From contig NZ_MTSE01000005.1 of assembly GCF_002154225.1 (NCBI RefSeq), positions 248,001-312,000 of the forward strand: a stretch of DNA of 64,000 nt, read 5' to 3'. The DNA is from Hymenobacter crusticola. Lineage in GTDB: Bacteria; Bacteroidota; Bacteroidia; Cytophagales; Hymenobacteraceae. The notes below the pieces were generated by a model. The model saw only the letters and a list, made by a program, of their open reading frames with translations. It did not search any database and had not been told where the DNA came from. Positions 63,346 through 64,000 of the stretch are shown piece after piece; the stretch's first letter is position 1, and each line of letters starts with the position of its first letter. The translations under genes were made by a program, and so were the position numbers.

Positions 63346-64000
63346 TTACTTACGTGCCGCCGGTGGCTGCGCCAGCACTTGTCCGGTTGGTACGGGCGTG
63401 CCGAAGTCGGGGGTGCCATCGGCGCGCCACGTGAAGGGCTGCATTCTTGGCGAGCGGAAACGACCGCACCCTTGGCCTGGCTCATCGTTGGCGTGGTAGA
63501 GAAGCCAGTTTTGCTTGCCGTCGGGCGACGTGAAGAAGGAGTTATGCCCAGGTGCGTACACTTTAGTAGCGGCCGACTGCTGAAAAACGGGCGTCGCCGT
63601 CTTGCTCCAGGAAGCTGGGTTAAGCAAGTCGCTGTTTGCCGAAGCAGTCAGCATCCCGAGGGCGTAAAAATCGGTCCAGCAACCGCTGGCTGAATACACC
63701 AAAAACAGCTTGTTGCCGTGCCGCAATACCTCAGGCCCTTCGTTGACGTCGACGTGAGCTGGGTCGTTGGGACTGTTCAGATCACCGTTTCGTTCCCAAT
63801 CGTACGTGGGGGTCGATACGAGCACTCGGGGCCCAGCCAACGCCCAGGGGTTTTTCATAGGGGCTAGGTAGATGTTTTGGCGCCCATTTGTATCACCTTC
63901 CCATCCCGACCAAATAAAGTACAGCTTGCCGTTGTTCTCAAATACCGACCCATCAATGGCCCACTTGTCGTTGGCAGGGTCTGCGATCTTTCCGCGGTCG
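63346..64000 (-). CDS. GH43 glycosidase (arabinanase type), 5' end outside window
   Basis: 218 residues visible, running off the right edge; the upstream codons beyond the internal Met at 63858 continue in frame. GH43 signs: WAIDGSVFENNGKLYFIWSGWEG, then NIYLAPMKNPWALAGPRVLVSTPTYDWER, VNEGPEVLRHGNKLFLVYSASGCW with the catalytic Glu of NEGPE, and PGHNSFFTSPDGKQNWLLYHAND. This is the five-bladed family that includes endo-arabinanase and arabinofuranosidase. The N-terminal Asp of the active site lies outside the window. Its place facing the sulfatase suggests a plant-polymer degradation locus. Confidence 0.88.
   Translation of the reverse strand, partial: DRGKIADPANDKWAIDGSVFENNGKLYFIWSGWEGDTNGRQNIYLAPMKNPWALAGPRVLVSTPTYDWERNGDLNSPNDPAHVDVNEGPEVLRHGNKLFLVYSASGCWTDFYALGMLTASANSDLLNPASWSKTATPVFQQSAATKVYAPGHNSFFTSPDGKQNWLLYHANDEPGQGCGRFRSPRMQPFTWRADGTPDFGTPVPTGQVLAQPPAARK

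Overview
The window looks like chromosome from an aerobic Bacteroidota of the Cytophagales, most probably Hymenobacter or a close relative. The reasons are a type IX secretion (T9SS) C-terminal sorting tail on a pectinesterase, PorT-type outer-membrane barrels, a TonB receptor with an N-terminal carboxypeptidase-D-like domain, many short lipoproteins, Bacteroidota-typical families (DUF4286, DUF6526, DUF4394), and one promoter of the TTG / TAnnTTTG type. No rRNA, tRNA, CRISPR array, transposase or phage gene was seen. All calls come from reading the sequence; no database was searched.

Layout. 0-5 kb: housekeeping genes (lipB cut by the window edge, a YraN-type nuclease, a MORN-repeat lipoprotein, htpG, a STAS-like protein). 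5.2-9.4 kb: an apparent metal-handling group (small His-rich exported protein, TonB receptor, His-rich CDF exporter). 9.5-13.4 kb: an MFS transporter and short conserved proteins. 13.5-15.7 kb: the first of two prolyl oligopeptidases. 29.5-31.8 kb: a LemA/TPM/TPM operon. 32-47 kb: DUF72, two PorT-like barrels, the second prolyl oligopeptidase, an OpgC-like acyltransferase, a DUF4394 lipoprotein, an AhpD-like protein, an orphan barstar, clpB and a diverged tandem pair of exported proteins. 47-54.9 kb: pectinesterase, HupE/UreJ, M1 aminopeptidase and NhaA. 55-64 kb: a ClC antiporter, a permease remnant, a DUF4965 glutaminase-like protein, a sulfatase and a GH43 arabinanase cut by the window edge, with LacI-type palindromes in the gap before the sulfatase.

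The most unusual region is 16.07-28.08 kb, almost all on the minus strand. It encodes, in transcription order, a vWA-like lipoprotein, a three-helix membrane protein, a tubulin/FtsZ-like GTPase, a 1155-residue protein with a C-terminal Hsp70/actin-like ATPase, a single-pass membrane protein with a Pro/Ala-rich linker, a MotA/TolQ-like channel with a long cytoplasmic tail, and a MotB/OmpA-like stator. The last two have the architecture of the Zorya ZorA/ZorB motor, but no ZorC, ZorD or ZorE gene is present. I infer an envelope-spanning, ion-driven machine coupled to two cytoskeleton-like NTPases. Two unrelated small genes sit between its members, and most of its junctions carry REP-like inverted repeats of several families.

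Across the whole window the octamers ACCTAGGT, ACCTAGCT/AGCTAGGT and AGCTAGCT are far more frequent than base composition predicts, in genes and between them. This resembles a highly iterated palindrome such as cyanobacterial HIP1. Long perfect hairpin terminators are also common.
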